Below are positions 49,105 to 62,200 of a DNA stretch of 64,000 nt, one piece after another. A program made the translations under genes and the position numbers. Within the stretch, counting starts at the first letter, position 1. Every line of letters starts with the position of its first letter. This stretch comes from Hyphodiscus hymeniophilus. Its lineage: Eukaryota; Ascomycota; Leotiomycetes; Helotiales; Hyphodiscaceae. The notes below the pieces were generated by a model. The model was given only the letters and a program-made list of their open reading frames with translations. It did no database searches and had not been told where the DNA came from. Where the stretch lies: NCBI GenBank assembly GCA_016508695.1, contig VNKQ01000004.1, forward strand, positions 124,001-188,000. Direction: 5' to 3'.

Positions 49105-49800
49105 CAGCATCATACGATTCATCTGTTTGAGCATCTCTTCTACAATGAGATTTCCCTAAAAGCATGATCCTTACCCTCACTGAATTTATTCCGGCGACCA
49201 AGATCAAAAGATGTCTCTTGCTCTTCCATTATTTGAGGATCGGGATCTTGAGCTTCTGAAAGGTGTTAGCATTCACGATCATGCTAGCGAGGTTCGGGTA
49301 CAGCCTTGGCGCTTACCGAATACCTGTACCGCATTTACAATTTCTTTCGGGGACGATGGTCTGACGGCTCTTCGTCAAGAGTTTAATTCTCTCGTACGAG
49401 TCCATGATTGGATCACTGGATCTTCGGTCGATTCCTGTGTGGCACTGGCTGGCACCCATCCCTGTCGAGATCATTTCGGAGTCTAGTCCTCTTTTGGTTC
49501 AATAGTCTTATGGAGTTCAGCCAGAAAAGATCCCGAGAAAGAATATGGCGACATACAGAGAAATCAAATGCTTTGGAGATTCACTGCATTGGCCAATCGA
49601 TCAGGACCTCGCAGTCAGTCTGCCGCTCTTAGAGATCTGTGCCACCGAAAGCAGTATTTTAATGCTGGGCACAATCCAAACTGGAGTGGGTACTCCAGTT
49701 GGCCTTAATACCGCAGTATGCAAAATAAATCCCTTTTTTCCCGAACTTTTCCACCCCACCACAACCAACTTTGATTCTCGACCTACGAATATTGAGATTT
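49105..49800 (+). other. Possible hypothetical protein gene remnants
   Basis: Two plus-strand frames, 49211-49486 (91 codons, starts MSLALPLFED) and 49545-49802 (85 codons, starts MATYREIKCF), have normal codon composition but no family I recognise. They are in different frames and I found no convincing splice pair joining them. They may be parts of one broken gene or chance. Confidence 0.2.
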
Positions 49801-50130
49801 GAATAAAAAGCGGAACACTCTTTTAAATATAAAGAAAATACAATAGAATACTAAGATAAGTAAGAGGTTTATCATTTTAAAATAAAAAGTTAAATTTCTT
49901 TAGTAGTCCTATAGTTATAATTAAATACGAAAAAAAAGGGCAAAAGCGCTTTTCAAAAAAAGTTCGCGAGTCGGCAAAGTCAAAACTTTGAGTTTTGATT
50001 CTATTAAACAAAAACTTTTATAATTAAATAACGGCTAATTTTATTAACTTTATAAACAAATGTTATTATATATATCTATACTACTTGCTTTCTCCTAATT
50101 TATATTAAGTTTGGATTTATATTTATAAAT
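49801..50130. other. Small AT-rich, RIP-like island
   Basis: Abrupt shift to TA/AT-rich sequence with a style like the 25 kb block (TATAATTAAATA, TATATATATCTATA). Contains the inverted repeat TCAAAAC-TTTGA-GTTTTGA near 49980. Likely a relic of a repeat too short to identify. Confidence 0.5.
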
Positions 50131-50706
50131 TTCAAAATTTGAAAGTTGGGTGTGGTGGTATGGACGAGGTGGTGGAAAAAGGGATTTATTTTGCATGCTG
50201 CGGTACACTTCGTGCCAGCCCTACAGCTCCCTCGTCACCGCAGCGCAAACACAACCCAGGAAAATCTCCCTTCGAAAATTTTGCAGCCTTTCCTGTATCA
50301 AGTCAAACCCTCCTGATTATTTACACAGCAGAGACCGGGATTGGGACAGAACGGGGTACTATATAATAGCGCTAGAATACGTTGGGTCTCAATGAGACAA
50401 CGCACTGTTGAACGAGAACCACTAGTCTTGTGTTGACTTGCGGTGTATGGAGCGGTGCAGTTGTTTTCAGTACGCTGAGTCTGAGAGAATGCACATCGGA
50501 TATGCAGAAAGAACAACCAGTCCAGAATGTTGCGAAATCCTTGATTGTTTCCTAGAGGACAAGTCCATTTTTTATGCGTTTCCTTAACATCGTCACCGTA
50601 ACCCTCAATTCAGCCCGTTCTCAGCAAGTCCACTCAAGAGACCAGGATACATGCAATTCGTGTCTATGTCTGAGCATCTCTTTCCTAGACACGGCAAATA
50701 GCCCCT
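50131..50706. other. Intergenic region 3' of the secreted-protein gene
   Basis: 576 bp of ordinary composition; only short chance frames. Confidence 0.4.
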
Positions 50707-51719
50707 CTAACAGTTATCGTATCGGACAATGACATTGTACTGGCCAGAGTCAAATTCTTGACCGCCAGCATAGAGCTGTCCGCCCTGGATGGTCTTGCAC
50801 TTATTGAAGATGTCCTCCGCATAAGTGACCAGATAGGCCATGGAGGGGTTGATGTAGCCAGGGTTCTAAAGAACTCCGTTAGCAGAATACTGATTTCATC
50901 GGTGACAGCAAATACGAACGTCATTACAAAGCCAAAATGCACAATGACCGACGCAGCTAAAGCTGACACAGGAGTGGCCATTGACACCGATTCTGCCTGC
51001 GTTGAGAAGCGCATCAACAGCTGTCTGGATATCTCCAGCGTAGGCTCGGGCCCAGTTCTGATTGGCGATAGGAACGCAGAGCAAGCCATTCTAACAAGAG
51101 TGATCACATATCAGCAAGCCTTTTCTGTGTGCCTGGGGGGTGTCTACAGACCTTGTTGTCAACAGCGCGAGGAATCAGATCATGGCGGGTACCAGAGGTA
51201 GCAAGCTCAGAGGAATTGAAGTCGGGGTACTGGACTTCCATCTGGGACAGAACCTCCTGTTGGGGGTCAGTAGTCGACTCAAGTAGAGAAGGCTTCAGAA
51301 CATCTCACTTGAATGGTGCCGTTGAGTTGAACATCATGGCCACCTGTTTTCAGCATTTCGGAGTTAGTAATATTCAATCGTATAGAGCGACTCGCAGTGG
51401 GGAACACCATCTCAGAGAACCTAGAATCACGAAGACACCTGGGACATTTATACGGGGAGGTTGTGCGTCAAGCATGTCTGAATCTGACATACCGAGAGTA
51501 CCAGAGTATTGTGCGACCTCAGCAGGATAGGGAAGATCGATGGCATTGTTGATGGCAGAGACCTAAGAAGGGGAAATCAGTCAGGATATTTCCATGAAAG
51601 CTGAGGAGGGGTGGTCTGATGCTGGCAAGAAACTCTCTTTTGGTGGTTGGGAAAGAGAAATCACATACCAAAGTCAAGAGACCAATCACGACCAAGAGGA
51701 GAAGATTGATGGACTTCAT
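50707..51719 (-). CDS. Small secreted cysteine-rich protein, effector-like
   Basis: Exons on the complement: 51669-51719, 51493-51562, 51309-51343, 51152-51256, 50920-51090, 50707-50865; 196 codons. A signal peptide (MKSINLLLLVVIGLLTLVSA) is split by the first intron exactly at residue 17. The region to about residue 85 is Cys-free; the C-terminal 110 residues hold all seven cysteines. CVSFSCVGHCAFWLCND and a final NVIVRYDNC resemble a family of small secreted fungal proteins I recall with the pattern SC...A.W.CND...NVIVR.D.C. No catalytic motif is visible. Function unknown; extracellular location is confident. Six exons in 591 coding bases is unusually fragmented. It lies between two RIP-like islands. 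Confidence 0.85.
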
Positions 51720-53302
51720 ATTGTTGGATTGATGCATGCCAGATGTCAAAGGGTCTGGAGGTGATCTGTAATGAGAAGTGCTAAAATCAATAACAGGAAT
51801 TATTGGTTCAGGATTGTGTTGCGGAGAGAGATGTGAAGGTATGAGGTTTGTGAAGGACGGGTAGAGAGTGTTCTTGAAAGTATCTCGTTGAGAAAAAACG
51901 TGGCAAACAAGTAGACGTCATCTTTGTCGAAGTGGGTGAAAATCGAAGATATATAGCTGCACACATGTGACATACCTTTTGGAGCACTCACTGCTTTCTT
52001 TTTGGATGATACAGGTTACTGCCAAAAGTAAGGCAGAAGTTTGAGTCTTAAAAGATGAAGACTTTAGCAGTTTACGTAACTCAAGCTAGAAATCGAATAT
52101 GAAATTCGTCACTTCAAACCTCACGTCTCGCTCGTCTACCAGCTCTCTCCAGCCCTCCTCCTAATAATATCACACCAGTCGGCACCGACATCTGGACCAC
52201 TCCCCTATCATAGCCAGAACTTGACTCTCTGCATAGTCGCTAGAATATCCTGGGTGTAATTCAGAAAGCAAGGCAGCGCTAGTTGAGTACTGTAGGGAAT
52301 CTAAGGGAAGGGATTAGTACGAACTGAATACCTCGGCACAAGAGAATATTCTGAGACCATTGAAACGACTTTCTCGCGATGGCAAGCCTGGCTGATTGGA
52401 AGTTAACACAGATCGTCTAGCTGTGGAATTGCTAGGTTGAAGCAGGGAATATGTCAACGGCAGCTTGTTCATCTTCTAAGAGGTGTTTTTATAAACGCTA
52501 GCGTAAGTTTAATTATAATTAATACTTTCTTACTAGCGAAACCCTTATAAAACGTATCGAGATTTGTATTTCTTAATAAAGCTATTTTTGTCTCTCTTAG
52601 TCTTAAAGACTAGCTTATTACCTACCATCACACAAGCTTATTGGCGATCGTGTTGGCCGGCCCAGAGATGGACCGTATTTACGACAATTTCGTTGCTCAG
52701 CCGCGCCTCAGCTAGATAATAATTGATTTGATTGAAGAATCAGGACGTCGTCAACCCACCAAGATCTAATGAGCATACACTAACATTACCTAGCAGTTAG
52801 GGTCTTTGCAAAATAACGACGGCGTAGTTCAGCGTCAAGCTTGTATTCATTGACGGCTGGAGCTGGAAAACAAGCGTTGTGATACTTACAGAAACCAACT
52901 CTGGTCCTGTAAGCATCCGCAAGCGCTCAAATAATGGCACCTAGTGGGCGAGCTGACGGAAGTTACCAAGATGAAAAATGTATCGGCAACGATAGTCACG
53001 TGGCCTAACTGTAAGCCTCCCCGGATTTCACCAACCCTTTGAAGGTTTAGCCTCGGCCGCTAGCTCAGCGCGACGTCCAAAATTCCAAGGAAGCTTATGA
53101 AATTATTCGCGTCAATAATTTAGAGACCCCCCTACCCCCTTCGTATCCAGCTCAATTCGACTTCAGCCCTATCCCTATCACTATCTTCTCATATATTCGA
53201 TTATCCTTCCTCGATGTTTGTTTATATCCTCTTATTCCCTTAATCAACCTCAAACACATCAGCAGCCACCGTCAGCGTCGTCTCATCCCAAACGCGGCAC
53301 GC
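51720..53302. other. Intergenic region containing a second AT-rich RIP-like island
   Basis: 1.6 kb with no supported gene. About 52485-52625 is TA-rich with RIP style (TTTAATTATAATTAATAC, CTTATAAAACG), sharply bounded by normal sequence. The rest is the upstream region of both the secreted-protein gene (minus) and the acyltransferase (plus). Confidence 0.45.
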
Positions 53303-54885
53303 ATGGCGTTGCCAGATTCAGGGGCAGCAGCCCCCACACTCGGCCTCATCAGCAATCCGGACACAATGAAAAGCCTCTCGCTCGGGAAACTGTTTTCCTC
53401 ACTCCTCGAGGCTCTCAAACCAGATATCCTCCACCGCCGGACCAAGAAGCCCCTCAAACCCACAGCTTGGCTCGATGGCCTGCGCGGTTGGGCGGCTTTC
53501 TCGGTCGTGTGTCTGCATATATGCGTCTACACGCATCCGTATATCGAGCATTGCTATGGCTCCCCCATGGGCGAGGGGCAGGTCCTCACCACGCCTGGTT
53601 CTTGGCCTTTCATCCGCCTCTTCTTCTCCGGTGGCCATTTTGCGGTCATGTTATTCTTCACGATCTCCGGGTACGTGATAGCCATGCGGTTACTACAACT
53701 ACTACATGAAGGGCGAACGGCCGAATTCGTGGAAGCTGTAAACTCAGCCATTGTTCGGCGACCATTACGACTTTATCTCCCCGTGATTTGGAGCACTTTA
53801 TTTCTCGTGTTTTTCTGGCACGTGTTTGGCGTTGTGACGCCCTGGCCTGACAGACAGGCCAATCTTTTCTGGGAACTAATTTCGTGGGCTCGAGAAACCG
53901 GGAAGTTCTGTGATTTCTATAAGATGGGGTTGCTATATACATATTATAATATCCATACTTGGACGATTCCGGTGGAGTTAAGAGGGAGCCTGTATCTTTT
54001 TGTATGGCTGTTTGCATTCCACCAGATGGATAACAGGACCAGGATATTATTACAAGTTGCTATGGTTTGGTTACTCGTTTTGGGTAGTCCGGCGGCGTGG
54101 TATGCGTGTTTCTTTGCGGGTATGCTGACAGCTGAGTTGGATATGCTCTCAGACGGAGCGTCGATGGTGAAGATCAGTCTTCCCTGGGATGCATTTTTGA
54201 AAGGGCTGAGAAAGAGGAAGTGGCTTAGAAGACTCATACTACATACGATGTTGGTTGCGGGGTTCTATCTTGGTGGTCAGCCTTCAGACAGTTCTGCGGG
54301 CCAGGACGAGGTGCTAGGTACTTGCCATGGTTGGAAAACACTAAACAAAATGATCCCTATATCGTATGTCGATGAACACGGGACGTTTCGTTGGTTTTGG
54401 CTTTTCTGGGCGGCTTGGATGACGCTTGTATCGGTGAAGGAAATCCCATGGGCGAAGGCGATTTTCGAGATGAGGTTTTCGCAATGTAAGTTTGCCTCTA
54501 TCACCGGTTTGCCATTTCTTCTTTCCCTTACTAACCACCCAAAGACCTCGGCAAGCATTCCTTCGCCCTGTACCTAGTCCACGGCCCAATGATCGGCCTC
54601 GTAGGAGAACGGCTCTTCTACCTAGCGGGCGTCAAGAAGATCGAGACCTGGGACACCGACACGCTAGCGGTATGGGGCCATCTAGCAAATCGGTGGCACG
54701 ACGCCAGCTGGTGGCCATTCTCTGACGAGGGCCCGTACGGCATGGAGCCGAATTTCCTCTTCTGTCAGGTTGTCTCGGTGGTCGCTTCGCTGTATGTGGC
54801 CGAGATGGCCACGAAGGCGTTCGATGCGCCGAGCGTGCGAGTAGCGAGATGGGTGTGGGGGAGCATCAAGAAAACGAAATCGTAA
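53303..54885 (+). CDS. Membrane acyltransferase, acyltransferase-3 family
   Basis: Exons 53303-54485 and 54545-54885 (intron 54486-54544 with CTAAC branch site); 507 codons. After a 60-residue cytosolic N-terminus, TAWLDGLRGWAAFSVVCLHI is the family's first helix with the conserved D-G-L-R-G and the His at its end. FFTISGYVIAMRLL and RRPLRLYLPV follow the usual order (S/T-G-Y/F, then R-R-x-x-R). Around ten hydrophobic segments are visible, ending with KHSFALYLVHGPM and a last helix near QVVSVVASLYVAEM. It should transfer an acyl group at a membrane; acceptor and donor are unknown. The start at 53303 is favoured over an internal Met at residue 22 only by length. Confidence 0.9.
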
Positions 54886-56206
54886 TCTTGTAGGATAGAT
54901 ATTTATAGAAGTGTGCATTTGTAACATCAGCCTTTAGAATGGCATATTCTTACTCCGATACCCTACGTATGCCATCTAGGCCGAGTTTGCCGTCGAGAGG
55001 AAGAATCTGGGCTCGTATCTTCGAAGTTTACAAGACCGCGTCGTCTCCGCATTGCACTGCTTCATTCAGTCCAATGTATGGAATGAAAAGATGGACATGC
55101 TGTTGAAGATAAAAAATCTCAGAGCCTCTACATTATAGTTACGCCTATTTAAAAACTGCCCACGAGACCCACAAACGCTCTTTAGAGTTTCGCTAAAACG
55201 TCAGTCGTCTCGTCGTACTTGGTTTTAGAGTATCAGTATCTCAGAGAAAAACAAAGGGGTTGACCAAATTGACCGAACGCTGCGGATGTGTGTAGATGCG
55301 CCTGATTTGTTGATTGCTGCAACCTGGGCTAGTTCGTGACTTGGCAGGGCTCGGTATCGAGGAGGTGGGAGCTGCCACGGATCTCACTCCAGCACTGGAA
55401 TGCTCGTGAAGCAGATCTGAATGTGATGCTGTGCTAATGGAAAGATCTGAGGGATGCCTTACCGTCACCCCGGCCGTCTACGAGTTAACAGGTATTGCAA
55501 CTGCGACTTCTCACGTTTTGACCGGCCTCCAACGTCTTCTGCTCGACAAGCACTGCGAAAGATAGAAGAAGTGGGGAAGGCATCAGAGAGAAGAAGACAG
55601 ACACCAAACATCTTGCTTGGTGAGAGTCTGGCTTACCATCTCGTTGTGGGACATACATATGGCTCTGGTTTTTGGCAGGTTTGAGTCCTTTCCGTATTTG
55701 TTTGCATTCGGTCTGTGGTTTACGAAACTCACCTCCGGCTTTCCCTTCTTTGAGCAGTCCCGCCTCGGTTGGGTCTTGGAGTAAAAACTAATTCTGTTTG
55801 GCGAGCCATATTGTCGTTGTCGTCTTCATTATCATTGTCGTCTTCGTTGTCGTTATCGTTGTCATTGTCGTCTTCGTTGTCGTTGTCGTCTTCATTGTCA
55901 TTTTCACTTGGCAGTTAGAGTACCGACCTGCTCAACAATCAACGGTTTTTGAATGATCAAACCTATTGGGAAGTAAAACCTACCTTTGGGGTATTTTGAG
56001 ATGCGAGCAGTGCGCTTTTGGCAGTTGTGGGAACAACCTGCAGATAGACATTGTGAAGGAGCAATTTGTTTGATTGTAGATACAAAGTATATTAGATATA
56101 AACAAACATAAGCCGATACTACTTGCTCCAAACGACAGCAATACACACAATAAGTTTTTGTATCCACAACGCCGTGTTCAGCTCATTCCGGGAAGGCAAT
56201 ATCAAT
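54886..56206. other. Intergenic region with a trinucleotide-type simple repeat
   Basis: 1.3 kb between convergent gene ends. No supported gene; short frames on both strands show no family resemblance. The simple repeat at about 55808-55905 is listed separately. Confidence 0.45.
55808..55905. repeat. GTC/GTT/TTC-rich simple repeat
   Basis: About 98 bp of imperfect repeats of TTGTCGTCTTCGTTGTCG. On the minus strand one frame would give an Asp/Asn/Glu-rich run ending in a short tail, but it opens after a TAA and has no start, so I do not call a gene. Confidence 0.8.
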
Positions 56207-59200
56207 CTAAGGAGCCATGACCAAAGCAAGCAACGCCATGCGGCAATAAAGCCCATATCGCATCTGTTGTTACTCGTCAGCACTTTGTCCAAACATGGAC
56301 CGAGGGTGTGAGAAATAGGGGGACGACATACCTGTCTAAAATACGCGGCCCTCTGATCAAAGTCTACCTCCCCGCCAATCTCGTTATTCCTCGGCAATGG
56401 ATGCATAACGACCATCTGACTCTTCGCATACTTCAGCGTCTTATTATCCACTACGAAGCTATCCTTCAGTCGCTCATACTGCTCCAGATCATCAAAGCGC
56501 TCCTTCTGTACTCGCGTGCAGTACAAGACATCGCTTTTAGCTATAATTTCGGGCGTCAATTCGTTGGAGACGGTGAGAAGTTGGCCGGGCTTGGATTTGA
56601 TCAAAGCAAGGATTTCTACAGGGAGTGATAAGAAGGTTGGCGATACGAGCTGGATTTGGATATCGTAGTACTGCAACAATTTCACCAGTGAGTGGACGGT
56701 TCGTCCGTACCGTAGGTCGCCAACGAAGGTTATGGTCAGCCCAGTAACGGTGCCTAGTTCCTCGCGAATGGTGAACAGATCAAGGAATGCCTGTGTGGGA
56801 TGTTCCTTGCTCCCATTCCCACCATTGATGATTGGCACAGGCGAGAACTTTGCTGCGGTCGCAGCGCTGCTCTCTTCGGGGTGTCGCAGGACAATAGCAT
56901 CGCCGTAACAGCCAAGCGTTCGGATGGAATCCGCGAGCGACTCGCCTTTGACGGTTGAAGAGTGCGAAGTGGTGATCGCCACTGTGCGGCCGCCAAGGCG
57001 CTGCATCGCTGCGTCGAAGGATGCGGATGTGCGGGTGCTGGGCTCGTAGAACATTGTGCAAAGGAGACGGCCTTTGAGAATTGAGAGGATACCTTCGCGT
57101 TGCACCCCAAGACGCATTTCTTGGGCGACCGTGAAGAGGTGGTGGAGGTCTTGGCGCGTAAATTGGTTGACTGACAAGATGTGCTGGTTTTTAAAGGAGG
57201 ATTGGCCGAGCAGAGTTTGGAGGGAGGGAGAGATTGTTGGTTGCGGGTAGAGGGGTGGTCCAAAATCTTCTACTACCGCAGAAGCGGCTGTGCGTTGGGG
57301 TGACTGAGCCATTCCTGACGCCCCGTCTAGGAAGCGTGAGCGGTTTGCAGGACGCATTGCCGGTGCTCCTAGCATCGATTGACGACGGCCGTGAGAGCTG
57401 TCTGGTCTCGCTGACATTAAGGGAGATCCAGGCTGTGCTTTCACAGCAGGAGACATTGGTGTAGTAGTATGAGAGTCAATCAGATGAGACGACATATCCT
57501 TGCCGTCGGCGATATCAAGGAAAGGAGCACCGTCCAAACAAGCTGTTTTTTCTTGAAACATGACTCGTTGGACAGCACCACGCACCGCTCTCCCAACGAA
57601 GGGAGACCAGACTGGGCCAGATACGATCGTGTAAGGACGGTCAAATTCAATCTCGACAGTGGCTCCAACTTGATCATGGAGCTCAAATATCTCCTTGGGA
57701 TTGTCATGCAAGCGAACCTTGATATCTTCGACGGTCAATCTTCCATCTGCAACAGCAGAGAAGAGTAGAGGTAGGGTGTCAGCAATACCAATTGCGGCAT
57801 CAGGCTGTTGCTTCGCCGCGTTGGCCAGTTGGTATGGCAAACTACCAATGGAGAAGACATCAATGATAGTCATGTGTTCCCAAAGTGCTTTTTGATCTTC
57901 TGCGGTTGGCAGGAAGGTTGCTTCAGGGAACTCGGTCTGTGTGAGGAATAATGAGTATACTGAAACATCGCAGGTGACTTTCAGTCCTTTCTCCTTCGCA
58001 AGTGCAATCAAGTTCATATCATCCTTGGTCGTGACGTTGGTAACATGGATCTTCCGGCTGTGAAGACTCGCCAGCAATAGAATGGATGCCAGGTCGGTCA
58101 TCTTGGCATCAGTGACGATAGGCTTGAAGTCTGGCCAAGCGGCAAAATGATGCGTGACCGCTGCAACCTTGCTAATGTTGTCTGAAAGGTGGTTGAATGG
58201 GATGAAGAGAGACCCGACTTCACCAGTAACTTGGCTGATCTGATCAGCGTTATCAGAAGTTGCTGCCACAGAGAAGTTGTAATCGCAGCTAGCACCACGC
58301 TTGCTGTTCAATTGAGCTGTCTTCAATGCTCTGGCATCCGTGACAGAACCATCAAGCCCGAGAGGCATGATGCGAATCATGCTGAAACCGGCAGCAATAG
58401 ACGCCCTGGTGACGGTCTGGAAGTCATGGCTGCCTCTAGTCGCGATACCAGGAACAAATGCAGCAATGTTTATTAATCCGGGAAGAACAACAGTTCGATG
58501 ACTTGTGTGTGCGTCGATAGCACTGATCTCAAAATCGAAATGTCTTGAAATGGCTTCAATCAGAATTTTGGCATTCTTAACATTTGTCACCAAAGGAGTC
58601 TGGTAGTCAACAGCCATCCGACGTGTCTTGTATCCTTTACTCATGTAGTTTGCTGGACGCCTGTATCGGTTGCTTGATGGCAAATTGATGTAAAGATCGA
58701 TCATATTATTCGCAAGATGCTGAGTCAATGAGTACTCTGATTTCTGGTCATCTTCATCCTTGCCAAGAATCTCGAGATATTGGACTGGAACATCATGCTC
58801 TTGCAAAAAATCGGCAGTTCCGGCAGTAGCGAACAATTTGTAGCCCATTCGTTGAAGCTTGACGACCGACGGCAACATCTCTTTCTTATCCTTGAATGAA
58901 CCAATGGAAAGAAGAATATTGCGGTTGGGAAGCTTGAATCCAGTGGAAATCAATGCTTTGATATATGCTTCATACTTATCGACACCAAAGCACGCAACCT
59001 CCCCGGTAGACGCCATTTCGACACCGAGAACGGGGTCAGCGCCGGAAAGCCGAGAGAAACTAAATTGAGGGACCTTGACACCAACACAGTTGGGTGGGAG
59101 CTCAGTCGGAGGATATGCGACAAATGGAACGCCCATTATGGCTTTTGTCGCCATTTCGATCAGGTCGACGCCCATCACCTTCGAAACGAATGGAGTTGAG

Positions 59201-62200
59201 CGGGAAGCTCGTACATTACATTCAATTACTTTGATGTCGTTGTCCTTGGCGATAAACTGGATATTGTAAGGGCCTGTGATGTTCAATGCCTGGCCAATCT
59301 TTCGCGTTGCTTCCTCGATTCGCTGGATGGTAGTTGGCTCGAGATCCTGCGGTGGAAGAATCAAGGTGGCATCTCCAGAATGCACACCTGCATTTTCAAC
59401 ATGCTCGGAGATAAAATGTCCAACCATGGTACCATCTTTTGCGACTGCATCCATTTCGATTTCCTTGGCATTCTCGATATATTTCGTAATGACAACTGGA
59501 TGCTCCCTTGACACCTCCGTAGCTTGCGCCAAATAGGCTTCGAGATCGGCTTCGGAATAAACAGTGTTCATCGCTGCCCCAGATAGAACATAAGAAGGTC
59601 GGACAAGAACTGGATACGAGACAGAGTTGCAGAAGACTTTCGCATCCTCGTAATTGGTCAATTCTTTCCAGGTCGGTTGATCAACTTCGATTCTGTCAAG
59701 CATACGAGAAAATTTGTACCGATTCTCCGCAGTATCAATCATTTCTGGCGAAGTCCCCATTATCTTGACATTGAGACGATGTAAAGGTAGGGCAATATTA
59801 TTTGGAGTCTGGCCACCCATTGCGATCAAGACGCCACTTGAGTTTTCGAGCTGATATATGTCAAGAACGGTCTCTAGGTTGATGTTCTCGAAATAGAGCT
59901 TGTCCGCTTCGTCATAGTCCGTACTGACAGTCTCGGGATTATAGTTGACCATGACTGTTTTGAATCCAGTCTCGCGGAGGGTTCTAATAGCTCTCACAGA
60001 ACACCAATCAAATTCGACTGATGATCCAATACGGTATACGCCGGATCCAAGAACCATGACTATAACCATATTAGCATCAACATCTGAAATACTCTGCCGA
60101 GTGCCGAGAGCCTGGATCTATCTCAGGGGCCAACGTAATGCTCAATCTTGAATTGGCTCCCGCGACAGTCCAAACGAGAGAACTCTCGGCTTGCAGCGAA
60201 AGAATATGAAAATGCATGGTAAAAGACTTACCACCGTGGTCGTCGAACTTGATATCGCTCTCGGAACCATTGTAAGTCAAGTAAAGATAGTTCGTATAGG
60301 CGGGGAATTCAGCCGCAACGGTGTCGATCTGTTTCACGACTGGGATAATACCAGCTTCGACTCTCATTCTCCGAACAGCAAGTTCGTTAGAGCTCCAAAA
60401 CTTAGCAAGCTGTCGATCGCAAAAGCCGAGTTGCTTGGCTTGTCGAAGCATGTTTGTCGTGATAGTGGTGGCATTGTATTCTGTCATTCTCTTCCCGAAG
60501 TCACTTAGACCTTTCAGCTTGTTGAGAAACCATTTGTCAATTTTAGTCATCTCCCAAATCTTGTTGACGGAGTAGCCAGAGTGCATGGCATTGGCAATTG
60601 CGAACAGGCGTTGATCTGAAGGCGTTTGAAGTTCATCGTCGATAGACATGAGTGCCTTCGTGTCGTTGAAGCCTAAATTATGGAAGTCGATTGCTCTAAT
60701 GGCCTTTTGAATCGCCTCCTCAAATGTCCTTCCAATACTCATGACCTCGCCTACACTCTTCATGGAGGAGCCGAGCTGAGTCGAGACACGGTCAAATTTC
60801 TTGAGATCCCATCTAGGCATCTTAACCACAACATAATCGAGTGAGGGCTCGAAGCATGCGCAAGTCACCTTCGTGACTGAATTGGAGATCTTGTTCAATG
60901 GAATGCCTAGACCAAGCTTGGCTGCAATAAAGGCCAGCGGATATCCAGTGGCCTTTGATGCAAGAGCGGAGGAACGAGACAAACGAGCGTTGACCTCGAT
61001 GATACAGTATTCCCTCGAAAATGGATTGAGAGCATACTGAATATTGCACTCGCCAACGACTCCAAGATGACGGATAACATTGACAGCAGTCGTTCGTAAC
61101 ATGTTGTAATCCTCGTCTGACAGTGTTTGTGAAGGCGCAACGACGATAGAATCTCCTGTATGGATACCGAGAGGGTCGAAATTCTCCATGTTGCAAACGG
61201 TAATGCAGTTGTCTCGGGCATCCCGAACGACTTCGTATTCAATTTCCTTCCACCCTTTCATACTTCGCTCGATGAGGACCTGGGGACTTGCGGCGAAGGC
61301 CTTGTTGCAGAGTTCGAGCAGTTCCTGGTCATTGTCCGCAAAACCACTTCCAAGACCACCAAGTGCATATGCGGCGCGAATGATAACGGGATATCCGATG
61401 TTCTGGACGACTCGTAGCGCTTCCTCAGTCGAGCTAGCTGAAGCAGACTTTGCGCACTTCTCGCCTATAGACTCCATGCTTCGGGCGAACAACTCGCGAT
61501 CCTCGGTGGTGATGATAGTGTCGATCGGGGTTCCGAGGACTTTGACACCAAGTTCCTCAAATTCATCTTTGAGTTGGATACCGACCTGAAGAGCCGTCTG
61601 TCCTCCGAATGTAACGTATATAGCGTCCGGCCGTTCATGAACAATGACTTTCCGCACGAAGTCTGCTGTAACTGGGAGGAAATAAACCTTATCGGCCAGT
61701 CCCTTTGACGTTTGAATCGTTGCTATGTTTGGATTCAATAGAACTAAATTTTATTAACCTTACTCTGAGGCAGCCAGAATATTGGATAGGCAGCCAAACT
61801 ATTGGATACTCACCTGTATAGATACCCTCCTCCTTGAGAGCTTTGATGGCTTGACTTCCAGAGTAATCAAATTCTCCGGCCTGGCCAATACTTAGTCCAC
61901 CACTGCCTAAAACAAGGACCTTCTTAACATCGACTTTCGGGTTTAGTCTCTCGGTCTCTGCAGCATCGCCTCCTGGGAAATGCACTGGTATAGCGAGATG
62001 TTGGCTATCAGCAATTGTGCCAACGATGGTGTCTATGAAGATGTCGAACAAGTATTCGGTATCTCTGGGACCGGGGGTACTCTCAGGATGGAATTGAACA
62101 CTGAAGTAAGGCTTGGTCTTATGTCGAATACCTTCGTTGCTACCATCATTGGCGTTGACAAACAGCTCTTGCCATTCAGCAGGCAAGCTGGCAGCATCAA

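Noticed and set aside
55808..55912. Asp/Asn/Glu-rich coding exon on the minus strand.
   Set aside because: The frame follows directly on a TAA, lacks an ATG and no acceptor joins it to a gene; it is a simple repeat.
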